Part shown: positions 1 to 9,788 of the stretch, one piece after another | Numbering within the stretch: the stretch's first letter is position 1 | Layout of the letters: each line of letters starts with the position of its first letter | From: Mesostigma viride | Taxonomy: Eukaryota; Streptophyta; Mesostigmatophyceae; Mesostigmatales; Mesostigmataceae | Length of the DNA stretch: 52,500 nt | Assembly (NCBI GenBank): GCA_009746045.1 | Contig: RPFO01001250.1 | Span: 1 to 52,500, forward strand | Direction of reading: 5' to 3' | Program-made: the position numbers and the translations under genes | The notes under the pieces: model-generated | What the model saw: only the letters and a program-made list of their open reading frames with translations | The model's database searches: none | Told to the model about the DNA's origin: nothing

Positions 1-447
1 GCGTAGTCCAGCGGCATCCACCACAACTTGTTCTTCAACTTCCCTCCCTTCTCCCCTCTCAGCGAAAAACTTAAATGCGACGTCCCTCCACTTGGTGTCG
101 TATCCAGACACCTGCCCATAAAGCATGACGTCTTCTAGCTTGGCATACATTGGCGTAGCCGTATCCTTGTTCCCTGCTTGCATAATGGCTAAAGTCCACC
201 CATCACACCAAAAGGCCTCTGGTGCTCCGAACCCCATTTCCCCGTCCATAAGTCTCATTTCCAACGTGGGCTTGTCATCATCCTCATCGCCCGCCTGACT
301 GTCTTCCGCCCCCTTAGGCTCCTCCCGTCCGGAAGTGTCAGCATGTACAGCCGCTGGTCCGAAGCCCACCGCCACATTAGCCAAGCGAAGTAACTGCTCC
401 ACATCCTCATTACCTGCGAGCAAACCGATCATGCCATCAACGCATGA
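1..447 (-). CDS. last visible exon, partial at window edge
   Basis: An open frame of about 138-149 codons running off the window start. It reads GNEDVEQLLRLANVAVGF, then an acidic patch (GDEDDDKP), then EAFWCDGWTLAIMQAGN and MLYGQVSGYDTKWRDVAF. Two acceptors are possible, TTTTAG ending 448 or CTCGCAG ending 414; each leaves a one-base phase mismatch with the preceding exon. The clean frame to the edge supports it as coding. No domain is recognised. Confidence 0.45.
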
Positions 448-3400
448 CTAAAATCGAGTTAGTAGAAATCGGACTGCCAACCGTAAAAAATCAAAACACT
501 CTACATACCAGAATTCACTCGCAGATTTTTTCTTACCCTTTTTGGCCTTTTCCTTCGACCTCTGCTCGCAGGTAGACCCCGTCTGGGGGTGGGGGGCAGG
601 CGCCGGGGCGGGTTTGGCGGGCTCGGCAACCTTGGCAGTCTTCGCGGTCTTGGGTAACTTCTTGGAAGCAACGCGCTCCTTTCCCCCGTCCTCCTCCTCT
701 CCGCCGCCATCCTCCTCCTCCTTCTCCTCCTCATCGTCCGAATCTGAAAGCACAACTGCTTTTCGACGCCGTTTCTGAGGCAGGGCAGGCTTGGGAGGCT
801 TCCCCACCTTGGCCGATTTCTTGGAAGCAACGTGCTCCGCAGCCTTCCCACCCTTGGCGGATTTCTTGGTAGCAACGTGCTGCTCCTCCTCCTCCTCCTC
901 CTCCTCCTCCCCCTCCTCCTCCTCAGCATCGTCGTCCTCCTCCTCCTCCTCCTCCTCAGCATCGTCGTCCGAATCAGCCACTGCCACAACTGGCTTACGA
1001 AGCTGCTTCTTCGGTACCTGAGAAATGGCCAGAGTCGGCGGGGGAACCCGAAGCTGCTTCTTCGGTACCTGAGAACTGGGCAGAGGCGCCGGGGTGGGCA
1101 GAGTCGCCGGGGGAACCCGAAGCTGCTTCTTCGGAACCTGAAAAACGGGCTGCGACGCGGCAGGCTTGGAAGGCCCACCTCCATCATCCTCAACAAGTGA
1201 CACGACTGCCCGTCGAGTCACTTGAGAAGCGGGCTTCTTCGCCGCAGGCGGATCCGAATCACCTTCAGGCCCCGTCATCTGTTCGGCCTGCTGCGTTCTG
1301 ACCTCGACGGGGGTCTCTCCGCGGTTAGACCCTCCTGCCGGACCTCCATCCCCTCCATCCCCTCCCTCCAACAACTGTTGGTCATCCCTCTCCACCACGG
1401 CGGACAATCCCCCAGCTTCGTGGGAAGCTTTTCGCTTCTTCGCCCTTCCGAGCCTAGGCCCCCATCACCTTCCCCCTGTTCAAGCCGCTCCCACAATTCA
1501 CTCCCTTTCCCGATCCTTTCCACTATCTCTTGAAACCCCTTAATCTCCGTCTCGGTACCAAACACGATCACCATCGGTTCGAACCTGGAGAAAAACTCGT
1601 GGGCGCAAGCCTTCAGCACATGATCGTACATCCCGCCCGGTTGGGGAATGTCCGATTCGGCGCAAGGACCGAACGCCCACCACCCTCTCTGAAAGTTACT
1701 CCACTTATCACCCCAAATGTTCGCCAAGTTCAGCAGGCTCAGGCACGGAAGGGACCTGCCCAAGGGAAAGGGGCGGGCTGAAGCTGAGGCAACCTCGCCT
1801 GCCACCTGCTTGACGAGCGACTTGTCATCATCATCACCGTCTAGTTCCTGACAGCAAAACCAGACCCGGCGACGGCCCCAGTCCACACTCTGCCACTCAT
1901 ACTTCACGTCCCACTCCTCCTCCTCCTTCGCCTCCTCCTCCTTCTTCGCCTCCGTCTCCTTCCCCTTCCCCTTCCCCTTCCCTTCTCCAGCCCCTTCACC
2001 GGCCCCTTCATCGCCGCCTCCTTCACCCCCCTTCGAGTAATCCAACTTTTGGAGCGTACTTCCTGAACGCTTCCGGAGCCAAAAGTGCCAAACCCACCGT
2101 CTTGTCCTCGCTCTCTTTTAGCAGAATCTCCTGAAAGTCGATCTTGCCATTACTGAGATCCTTTCTCGGAATCCTCAGATGTGCGGCGTGTTTTTTGGCT
2201 TTAAGAAGGTAGGCGATGTTCCTCGTTATGATGACGGCCACATCCCAAAATTCCCGGTATCTGGCCACAATCTCCTCCTGCCGACCGGCCGAGGAGAGGA
2301 TGGAGATTGAAGACGAGTTCGAAAATATGAGACGCCACAAACTCCTTGCCATTTGCGTCCTTGCATCGCGCTTCCAGCGTCACATCCTCCTTGAATCTGG
2401 CGCAAATGGTCAGCCGCAGGCACTCCAGCACATCCTTGGCGATCTCCACCAACTTGGTGAGCTTTTCCGGTCCAACCTGGCAGCTCATGATGCAATCGAT
2501 CACGGCGTCCATCATAGGAAGGCTGGCCAAGTTCCTGAAAGAAGTCCAAGAGACCTTCTGGCCTTTCTTCTCCCCCTCTGCATTCGCGAATTTGCACCTT
2601 TGCATCATCACCTCCTCAGGCGCGGGTTTCGTTGAGGCAGGATCATCAGTCTGCTCCTGTGTCAGACGGAGAAACGTGTTGGCCAGCGTGCGACTGTAAG
2701 CGGAATGCACTGAAGCAATGCTGTGGGCCGGCTTTTTCTTTCCTTCTGCTTCCTCCTCGTGTACATCCACCGCTGCCGGCTCCACATTCCCTTCCCTTCC
2801 CCCCGCTTGCCGCATAGCCGGGAGGATGTACGTGAGCAGATTGGTATAGTGGCCATCCGCAATATAGTGGCCCTTCCCACGCGTGACTTTGCCGTATAGA
2901 TATAGCTTGTTGTAGTTCCACACGTCAAGCAACGCCTGGCCCAGCGTACGATCCGCCACGGCTAAGTCCTCCGAATTCGCCCCCTTGGCGATGTCGAACA
3001 GCTTCTCCAGCTTGCCGGTCAGCACCGCCTGCGACATCAATTAACATCGAGCGAGCAACGACAAAACTCAGTCATAAAAGGCGAGGGGTATAGCTGCGGA
3101 TAGACCCTAACAAAATTCGAAAAAGAAACGGCCGACAATACGCAACGAAAATTCCAACAAAAAAAAGGAGAGGGTCTAGCTGCAGCGAGACCCTCGCAAA
3201 AAACTTGAAGCGCACACAAAAAACAACCACGAAAATTCCGAGGGTCTACCCGCAGCTAGACCCTGCCAAAATAGATAGCTTACATCTTCTTTTGCCTTAG
3301 GTAGATTTCGCAGCTCACTCCACGACGGGAGCAGGTCGCCACCCTTGAGAAGAATGACGTTCGTACCCATGTAACCACCACGGAATTTCCGCAACAGGTC

Positions 3401-6400
3401 CTGGAAGGCGTGCTCCGCCTCCTTAGGAGTATTTGCGAAATTGGACTCCGCCCCACCCTCGCACATCATTGCCCGAACCTCTCCCCACCCGCCATCCGGC
3501 CCCCTGAGAAACGACTTTAACCCCTTAAAGTAGTGGTTCCCATCCACCACCGCGTACCGGAGAACCAGATACGGTACCGGTACCCGTTCCTCAAAAAATT
3601 TCGGATCGTAGGACTTCATCGCAGTATTGCACAGCAGGTTGAAAACCCGACTGCCCTCGATCTCCTGAGGCAAAACTGCTTCCACCTCGTCCACCCTGGC
3701 GTAGGTACGCCACTCAAGTCCTCTCGCGAGGAAAGAGGTGGTGGACTCCGTGTTAAGCCACACGTCGACTTCAGTATCCGAAAGGGGCCGGAAGTACCTG
3801 GACCCCACATCCTCCGCGTCAATCTTGGCGCCGTGGTGAATCTTCAGCCACTTGACGAAATCCGGCATGCACAAGATTTGCTTGTCGAACAGGTCAGGTT
3901 GAGATTCGGCAAGCGCCTGGAAAGGGAACTGCCAGACCGGGACAACAACCTTGAAGTGCAAGGCGTTGTCCCGCGCATTGAGGAGAATGCGGCCGTTCTC
4001 CTTAATGGTTTCAAGGTTTAAACGCCGCTGCCTCAAAGCCTCTGGCAAAATAAGCGCGTTGACCGTCTGGATCCGCATACTGAAACATCCGGTCTGCTTA
4101 AAATCGGCCGGCCGAATCCAACGCGTTTCCCTGAGAGTATTGGCCTTCCGGATGTTCTGGTCCCTGACCTCCTTGTTCGAGTCGACCTTTTTCGAAGGCT
4201 TCCAGCTTTCAATGATAGGGTCGGTGTCCGGGTTCCCACTGCTCGTGAGCACCCCCTCCTTAAAAAGCTTGTTGAGTGACCGGAGCAGCTCAAGAAAGGG
4301 GGAGAACTCGGGCCAGTTTGGCAGGTCATCGACGTCCGCCATCCGCCTACTCGAGCAGTACTTGAGCATATCCTTCACCAGCGCGAACACGGCGTCATGA
4401 CCAGGTAACTTCTTCTCCACCGTGGCGTCTTCGTCCCCCCCGTCATCCTGAAGTAAAAAATCGAAAAGGACCGCAGGATTTGCTCAAGTCAGTAATATTT
4501 AGGCCGACCACGACATCCTGTTCAGGGACGAACAAAGTTCTGTTGGAATAATACCTTACTGACACTAAACACCAAGTCCCGCAGCCAGTCAGCGTCTACC
4601 CGCAGCGAGAGGTCTAAATTTTCACAACAATCGTACCTGTCCAGTTTTCTGCTGCTTCTTGGCCTCCTTAGCCTTCTCCTTCTCCGCCTTCTTCGCCTCC
4701 TTCTCCGCCGCCTTCGCCTCCGCGTTCTTCTTACTGTTAGCCTTTGCCACCGCATTCAGCGCCCTTTTTCCCTCAGCGGCCCGACGACGAAAATCAGACT
4801 TCATGAATTTCTCGATCTTGTCAACCTTTGCCTCTGAGTACTCCTTAGGCTGCCACTTGAAATTCTTGGTGGCTTTCGACTTCACCAGATTTGCAAATTC
4901 ATATGCCAATTCACTCTAAAGGTAGCGGCACCCAACACCTCCGTATCGAAATCGGCATCGACTTCCGCCTCAAGTCGTGTCAGGTACTTGCGAAACTCGG
5001 ACCCCGCAGGTCCCTCCGAATCGACGCCATCGGGCGGAGACTTAAGCATGATCAGGCCAACAGCAATAATATGATCCTTCGCAACCTTCTTGCGGGAATC
5101 CAGCTTTTCCCTTTCATGCTCAGTCAATGCGGGCTTCGCCGCCTTCCCCCCCGCAGTACCCCCAGCGACAGCCCCCGCCTGCATGACAAAAAAAAACGAA
5201 CAAGAAGGGACTTGACCTCAGTTCGATTGTTGCACCATCGTCTCTCTGCGGAGATACCCCTCAGCACGAAAAAAATCACACGAACTCGCGGCGGATGAAC
5301 GTACCTGCACAGCCACTTCTCCCTCAGCGTCTCCCCCATCCTCATCTCCTCCAGCGTTTTCATCCCCCCCATCCTCATCTCCTCCAGCGTTTTCTTCCTC
5401 TCCGGCAGCGCCTGCTGAGGCCAAACCCCCCCCTGTCAACACCGAATACGACAGCTCATTGGAAATCAAAATTAGTCGACATTTGTATATTTCGCATAAT
5501 GCGCTCACTAAAACTTCAGGCGAAATGCAGACATCCGGATATCGTTTAATGCTTACCATTTCCATCTCGAGTCCAGACCAAATACCAGCACTGTCAACAG
5601 CCATCGCCGCAGCCGCCCCCTGAAAAAAGACAACAGATTGGTTGGGGGCACCGTTGAAATTAGCCGAAGATGTCAGTCTCAATAAAAGGGTGAGGGTCTA
5701 CCTGCAGCTAGACCCCATGTAAGATGCTCGTGGAAACTCGACGGACAAGCACCCACCTTATCAACCAAGTCTGACAAATTCGTTACATCCTCCGATACGT
5801 CCCCTGGCATGGAGCCCCCCTGCATGATATGACAGGACAAACCATGAAGGTTGGTCAGCATATAGAGCCCTATTCAGGGAATGGAAACAAACCAAATCGA
5901 TAAACGATATCGGCAAGTTAACGTACCGAAACGTAGAACTTCCACCTCCTCAAAATCTTCCCCAAAGGCCATATCGGCACTTGATGGGCTCTCTCCTTTT
6001 CCAGTTGCCGCCTCAATTCCGCCTCGAAGAACAACTCGAGGGACTGCCAATGGCCTCCCGCCTCTAAATCAGACCACTCCGTGTCTAACTTGGTTCGGAT
6101 ACTCTGGAGACAATCAACCAACGAGATTTGATCCAACCATTCCTGGACGACTTCCCGGTGTGGCTTATATGTCTGAATAACATGGAAGTCCTCCCGGTGC
6201 CGGAAACTTTGGATCACCTGTCCAGCCCAATCCAAAAAGAAAGCGACCGCTTCCCGCGAAAGGCTGGCGTCCGGGCTGACAAGAAAGTCGGTCCGCCACT
6301 TAACAAAAGATTGCAGTAAGTGGTCTCTTGTCATGTCCAAATGCGCGATCACTTCATGTGCGCGCTCCTCCAATCCTCCTACGTGATTCATTCTTCCCGG

Positions 6401-8372
6401 CACAATTACGATAAAGTCACTGTTGGACATGTCAACAAATCCTTTCCTGACAATATCAAACACTTCATCTTCCGACAGTGAAGCCCTCGAATCCGCTTTC
6501 ATATCTCCAGTCATGAGTTTAAAGAGCTGATGCAACGCAGTGATTTTCAAGGTTTCCATATAGGAAGCCTCGATACATGTGAAGCCCATGTGGACCTCGA
6601 ACTTTTCAACCTCATCAAAGAGCGTCGACCATATTAAAGCACGACGGGGAAAGTAACGTCCGACATCCTCCTTCAGATTAAGGATGCACGACTGCGCGAT
6701 CTTCAAAACCTCATAAATGTCGTCACCAACGACCCTCTTCCCATTAATGGCTCGCTGTGTGGCTTCGAACAATGCAAGACGGCCCAGGCGGTCGTTCTTC
6801 CAAATTATGTCTGGCGACGCCGGACGGTCCACGACGACACCGGACTTCTCTGCAAACGCTATCTCGGCCGAAAGAAAGCGGATCAAGCCGATCAAGCCCT
6901 TTTCGGCTTTACGACTCGCCCCAGACTCAGACTCAGCCTGAGCCAGGTACTGTTTCAGAATGGCCACCGTGGAGGGCTGCAGACAACAAGAGTAAAAAAA
7001 GGCCACACATCTTCGTCGTCGTCGTCAACAACCTTAACTCCTAGGTCAACGTCTCTCCGCAGCTAGACCCTTACGATCAAAGTATGACATAAAATCCCAC
7101 CCTTTCTACGATACACACACACCGTTCAAAAGCCATCTGAGAAATGTACGTCTCACATAAATAAACATACCTGATAATCGACTGAACATCCTTCGGGAGC
7201 CCACCCCTTCTTCACGTTCCCGTCCTTCTCCCCCTCAACCGCCTTCGCAGCCTCCTCCTCCTTCCTCGCAGCCTCGTCCGCCTTCATCTTCTCCTGTCGC
7301 ATCTGCTTAAAAACAGCAGCCTCCTCCGCACGAAGCTCCTTCGCTGCCGCCTCCGTCTTCTTCTTCGCCTCCTCCTTCTGCTTCGCCACCAGGATCCTGT
7401 GCTCCCTCTCCTGGGCAGCCTTACGCTCCTTGTACTCCCTCTCCTCCTCCTCCCTCTCCGCCTTCTCCAGCCTCTCCTTCTCCTCCCTCTCCACCCTCTC
7501 CCTCTCCGCCTTCTCGATGGCCTCCCTCTCCGCCTTCTCCTTCTCCTTGTCCTTCTTGTCGAGAACCGCGTAGTCGTCAGCAAATGTTGCGGCCATTGCT
7601 AACAAATCGGACAACCGCTGCCGACGCGACTCCCGAACCGGCGAGTCCGGGTCTTCAGGCCTCCCGTTAGTCTTATCGCGCTCGTCCTCCTCAACAAGCT
7701 CATTGATAGACTTCCTCAGCTTCCTGAGCTCTTTGGTGCGGTCGTCTTCCTCTACCCACTCGGGCGCAGGCTTACGCTTAGAACTGGAATGCTTGGGGGA
7801 CGGCGAGCGGGAGCAGAAGCGGGGGACTTGGGTGGCGGCGAGCGGGACGCAGAAGCGGGGGACTTGGTGGCGGCGAGCGGGACTTGGGGGAAGGAGAGCG
7901 GGACGGCGAGCGGGACGCAGTTGCGGGGTTCTTGGTTGACGGCGAGGGGGACTTGCGAGAAGGAGAGCGGGACGCGCTAGCGGGGGGAACTTTGGGCGGA
8001 GAGGGGGACTTGCGGTTCGGCGAACGGGTCGCAGTTGCGGGGGACTTGGGGGACTTGCGGGGCGGCGAGCGGGACGCAGTAGCTCCGGCCGACTTGGGGG
8101 GCGGCGATGGAGACTTACGGGGCGGAGAGCGGGACGGAGCGCGAGACGCAGCAGCGAGAGAGTTGGGGGGTAAAATTCTGTCCAACTCGCTGGGGGGCAA
8201 GTTGGACTTGGAGGGCGAGGGGGACTCGGTGGGGGGGACCTCGCCAGAGCATTTACGGGACCGACCGGCAACGGAGGAAACGCCTCTGTTGCCGTTCGGT
8301 CCGGCGAGGGTTCGACGTCATCTTGGGTGAAACGGGAGTGGCCTTGACAGAATCGGAATAGGAGGACGACAT
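1..8372 (-). CDS. large multi-exon gene, unknown function (3' end outside window)
   Basis: One gene model read leftwards from an ATG at 8372. Exons that I can bound by GT-AG sites are 8372-7171, 6976-5927, 5819-5757, 5619-5557, 5432-5305, 5178-4939, 4915-4637, 4447-3284, 3028-2315, 2277-509 and about 447-1. Nearly all junctions fall between codons, so the frames join without a stop, which is the main reason for calling one gene. The product would exceed 1,900 residues: an SR-like N terminus, a charged coiled coil, two globular unknown regions, acidic/basic low-complexity blocks and an unknown C-terminal region. I recognise no catalytic domain. The mix of SR repeats, acidic runs and basic clusters such as KKRK suggests a nuclear protein (inference). 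Frame breaks at 7.8-8.35 kb, about 5430, 2026-2031, about 1440 and 510 are either sequence errors or decay. Two separate genes fused by my reading remain possible. Confidence 0.55.
509..2277 (-). CDS. exon 10: acidic/basic low-complexity region
   Basis: It begins EEIVARYREFWDVAV and continues through FRKYAPKVGLLEGG, where the frame stops at 2023 just after a 6-base C run (2026-2031); losing one base there continues into a G/E/K-rich tract and then WDVKYEWQSVDWGRRRVWFCC. A second shift near 1440 leads into KKRKASHEAGG and a repetitive tail: three copies of SQVPKKQLR, copies of HVASKKSAK, runs of D and E, and SDSDDE motifs that look like casein kinase 2 sites. It ends at a GTATGT donor (508). 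Composition suggests a nuclear, chromatin- or RNA-associated protein, an inference only. The phase does not match the next exon by one base. Confidence 0.5.
2315..3028 (-). CDS. exon 9 of the 8.4-kb gene
   Basis: A 238-codon open segment after a GTCGCAG acceptor, reading AVLTGKLEKLFDIAKG and running to SHIFEL. It is mostly helical and contains WNYNKLYLYGKVTRGKGHY, which resembles in style, though not clearly in sequence, the MLYGQVSGYDTKW stretch in the last exon. Beyond 2315 the reading frame must change. A 37-base GT-AG segment (2314-2278) would do this, but its GTCTTC donor is weak, so an indel is equally possible. Confidence 0.55.
3085..3263. repeat. three short palindromes within one intron
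   Basis: Three copies of the CTGCAG-centred palindrome at 3085-3108, 3172-3193 and 3242-3263, all inside the 255-base intron 3029-3283. The half sites differ: GGGTATAGCTG, GGGTCTAGCTG and GGGTCTACCCG on the left; GATAGACCC, CGAGACCC and CTAGACCC on the right. Other intronic copies of this family in the same gene are at 4592-4614 (degenerate), 5239-5260, 5694-5715 and 7050-7070. Confidence 0.85.
3284..4447 (-). CDS. exon 8: largest globular segment, unknown fold
   Basis: A 388-codon exon between a TTTTTACTTCAG acceptor and a GTAAGC donor, both between codons, with no internal stop. It starts with a short acidic patch (DDGGDED) and continues as a well-mixed globular sequence that includes WIRPADFKQTGCFSMRI, KVVVPVWQFPFQAL and PVPYLVLRYAVVDGNHY. 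No catalytic signature is recognised. The intron after it (3029-3283) carries three palindromes, the highest density in the gene. Because composition is balanced and the frame is clean, this is the best segment for a structure-based or profile search. Confidence 0.65.
4637..5178 (-). CDS. exons 6 and 7 separated by a possible 23-base intron
   Basis: Exon 6 (5178-4939, 80 codons) starts AGAVAGGTAGG after a CAG acceptor. Exon 7 (4915-4637, 93 codons) reads SELAYEFANLVKSK and ends in a Lys/Ala/Glu-rich helix closing with KTGQ before a GTACGA donor. The frames differ between the two. A 23-base segment (4938-4916) that begins GTGTTG and ends CTTTAG, if removed, joins them in frame with no stop. 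That is either an exceptionally short intron or a frameshift that happens to be flanked by GT and AG; I cannot decide from sequence alone. Confidence 0.5.
5305..5819 (-). CDS. three short exons (5819-5757, 5619-5557, 5432-5305)
   Basis: The first two exons are each exactly 63 bases (21 codons), start and stop between codons, and have standard acceptors (CAG) and donors (GTGGGT and GTAAGC). The third, 128 bases, encodes a duplicated acidic motif ENAGGDEDGGD and ends VAVQ before GTACGT. Its length is not a multiple of three although both neighbouring junctions are between codons. The mismatch of one base sits at an 8-base C run (5426-5433, G run on the coding strand) right at the acceptor, so a homopolymer error is likely. 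The introns are 107-137 bases; the one at 5620-5756 carries a palindrome at 5694-5715. Confidence 0.5.
5927..6976 (-). CDS. exon 2: helical domain of unknown function
   Basis: A clean 350-codon exon between an acceptor TGTCTGCAG (ending 6977) and a donor GTACGT (starting 5926), both between codons. The segment is leucine-rich and looks largely helical, starting PSTVAILKQYLAQAE and ending RRWKFYVS. No motif is recognised. The preceding intron (6977-7170) carries one palindrome at 7050-7070. Normal amino-acid composition and absence of stops across 1,050 bases make this one of the best supported exons of the gene. Confidence 0.65.
7171..8372 (-). CDS. exon 1 of the 8.4-kb gene: SR-like repeats then coiled coil
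   Basis: The ATG at 8372 opens with MSSSYSDSVKATPV. The region 8200-7790 encodes repeats of the type SRSPPRKSP, as in SR-rich nuclear proteins. From about 7795 a second frame encodes KHSSSKRKPAPEW followed by a long E/K/R-rich segment with heptad character, predicted to be a coiled coil, ending DYQ before a GTATGT donor at 7170. At least three frames are needed to read from 8372 to 7171. The shifts lie at about 8330 and within the repetitive stretch 7790-7850, where slippage in the near-identical codons would explain them. The start is the first ATG downstream of the palindrome cluster and has no competitor in frame. Confidence 0.5.
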
Positions 8373-8449
8373 CTGCAGAACAATATCAAAAAAGCAAGTT
8401 TCACAAATGTCATTCAGAATCTGAATCGCCGGCAGAAAAACGATGGGGA

Positions 8450-8913
8450 GGGTCTCGCTGCAGCTAGACCCTTTCGTGGATTCTAAAAGGGACATTTACT
8501 TTAATGCAAAACTTTGGCGTCTCGCTGCAGCGAGACCCTCACTTCAAGCAAAAACAAATCATTTTTAAGGTGAGCGAAAAAAAGCAACCTCCCATCATGC
8601 AAACATAAAAAAGTATACATTCCTTGGGGTCTCGCTGCAGCGAGACCCTAACGTCAAACAAAAACAAATCATTTTTAGGGTGAGCGAAGAAAGCCCCCTC
8701 CCATCTTGCAAACATTAAAAGTCGACATTCGTAGGGGTCTCGCTGCAGCGAGACCCTAACACCGATACAAAAACAAATCATTTTAAGGGTGAGAAAAGAA
8801 AGACCCCCCATCATGAAAACATGAAAAATTGACATTCCTTGGGGTCTCGCTGCAGCGAGACCCTAACGTCAATACAAAAACAAAATTCCGAGGGTCTACC
8901 CGCAGCGAGACCC
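8450..8913. repeat. palindrome cluster upstream of the 8.4-kb gene, partly in a 108-bp tandem repeat
   Basis: Six palindromes start at 8450, 8517, 8627, 8735, 8842 and 8892. The typical copy is half site GGGTCTCGCTG followed directly by its reverse complement. The copies at 8517-8842 are spaced 110, 108 and 107 bases and are embedded in a tandem unit that also carries AAAACAAATCATTTTAAGGG and a CCTCCCATCATG-like stretch. The cluster sits 80-540 bases upstream of the gene's ATG (8372), so it may be promoter or 5'-UTR sequence (inference). Confidence 0.85.
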
Positions 8914-8920
8914 TTACGAC

Positions 8921-9094
8921 CACGAATAAATACATGTGGGGGAAGGAAGCTACGTATAAATACATGTGGGGGGGGGATGCTATGTATAAATGCATGTGGG
9001 GGGGTGCTGGCATGAAGAAATTAATGTGGGGGGTTGCTGGCATGAATAATTACATGTGGGGGGGTGATGGCATGAATAAATGAATGTGGGGGGG
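8921..9094 (+). repeat. 30-bp minisatellite, left remnant
   Basis: Six imperfect copies of a unit of about 30 bases made of a T-rich/AATAAAT part, ATGTGGGGGG and a TGCTGGCATG-type part. This is the left end of the array that continues at 14981; the Copia-like element at 9095-14980 separates the two pieces. The first units carry CTACGTATAAATACATG, the variant that dominates the far right of the array in the opposite orientation. Confidence 0.85.
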
Positions 9095-9370
9095 AGTTGC
9101 AATAATGTGTTTTGGATACCAACGCTCTTCGTCGAGAGGCAAGTGCTTTGGTGCTACGCAGAGGAACACGCAGGCGGCTACCTCGTCCGCCGTCACGTTG
9201 CATTTATTTCTCATTAACTTATCATCGTGCATTGGACTTGCTTAACATAGTCCGAGATTCCTCGGCGCGACGCTAGATGCCGTTCACAAGATTCCGTCGC
9301 AGCAAAGATGCTGACGGCGCGGCGTCCACACTAGGATTTAGGGTACTGAGTAGAACTACACAGTACAACT
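9095..9370 (-). repeat. 3' LTR of the Copia-like element
   Basis: 276 bp, identical to the 5' LTR. On the element strand the purine tract AAAGAAAAAGAAG (9387-9375) lies five bases before it, the expected plus-strand primer. The stretch 9388-9788 between pol and the purine tract holds no gene that I can support and is the element's 3' untranslated region. Confidence 0.9.
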
Positions 9371-9788
9371 CCGACTTCTTTTTCTTTGTGAGTCGGTACG
9401 GACAGGGATGTACTCAAGATGATCGGTACGGCCGCATCCCAGTCACCGACTTCACAATCCTAGTAGTGGCAAAGTCTTGTTGGGAAACAACACCAACAAG
9501 CATAGCGGTCGCATGAACATGGTATGCATGTGCAAGACACACATCATTATGGCAAGTCATTTATTCATCGTACCACACTGGGGAAACCCGGAAACATAGT
9601 ATGCCGGCCACCGCCAAGCATCAACGGGTGAAAACCCAGACAAGAGCCCATTACATAGTATGCAACTCTCCCGCAGAGAGAAGCATCAAGGCCATGGTCA
9701 ATGCCAATTTTAAATAGGAAATTCAGAAAAGAGTGAAAACACACATCAGCCAGGGCAAGATGTAACCCTGAAATCAGACAGGGACAAT

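Noticed and set aside
501-1200. Opposite-strand and alternative-frame open frames full of Ser, Leu or Arg over the acidic tract
   Set aside because: They are shadows of GAG/GAA codon runs in the minus-strand exon.
7284-8330. Plus-strand and alternative frames rich in Gly/Arg/Glu over the SR-like exon
   Set aside because: They mirror the repetitive SRSP and E/K/R coding sequence, have no splice context and have biased composition.
8450-8913. Regularly spaced palindromes considered as a CRISPR array
   Set aside because: The intervening sequence is itself a repeat, the host is eukaryotic and no cas-like genes are present.
9097-9232. Small minus-strand frame in the LTR starting MHDDKLMRNK
   Set aside because: The same LTR sequence is joined to gag at the other end. 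The frame is most likely untranslated leader, so the gag start was placed after the LTR.
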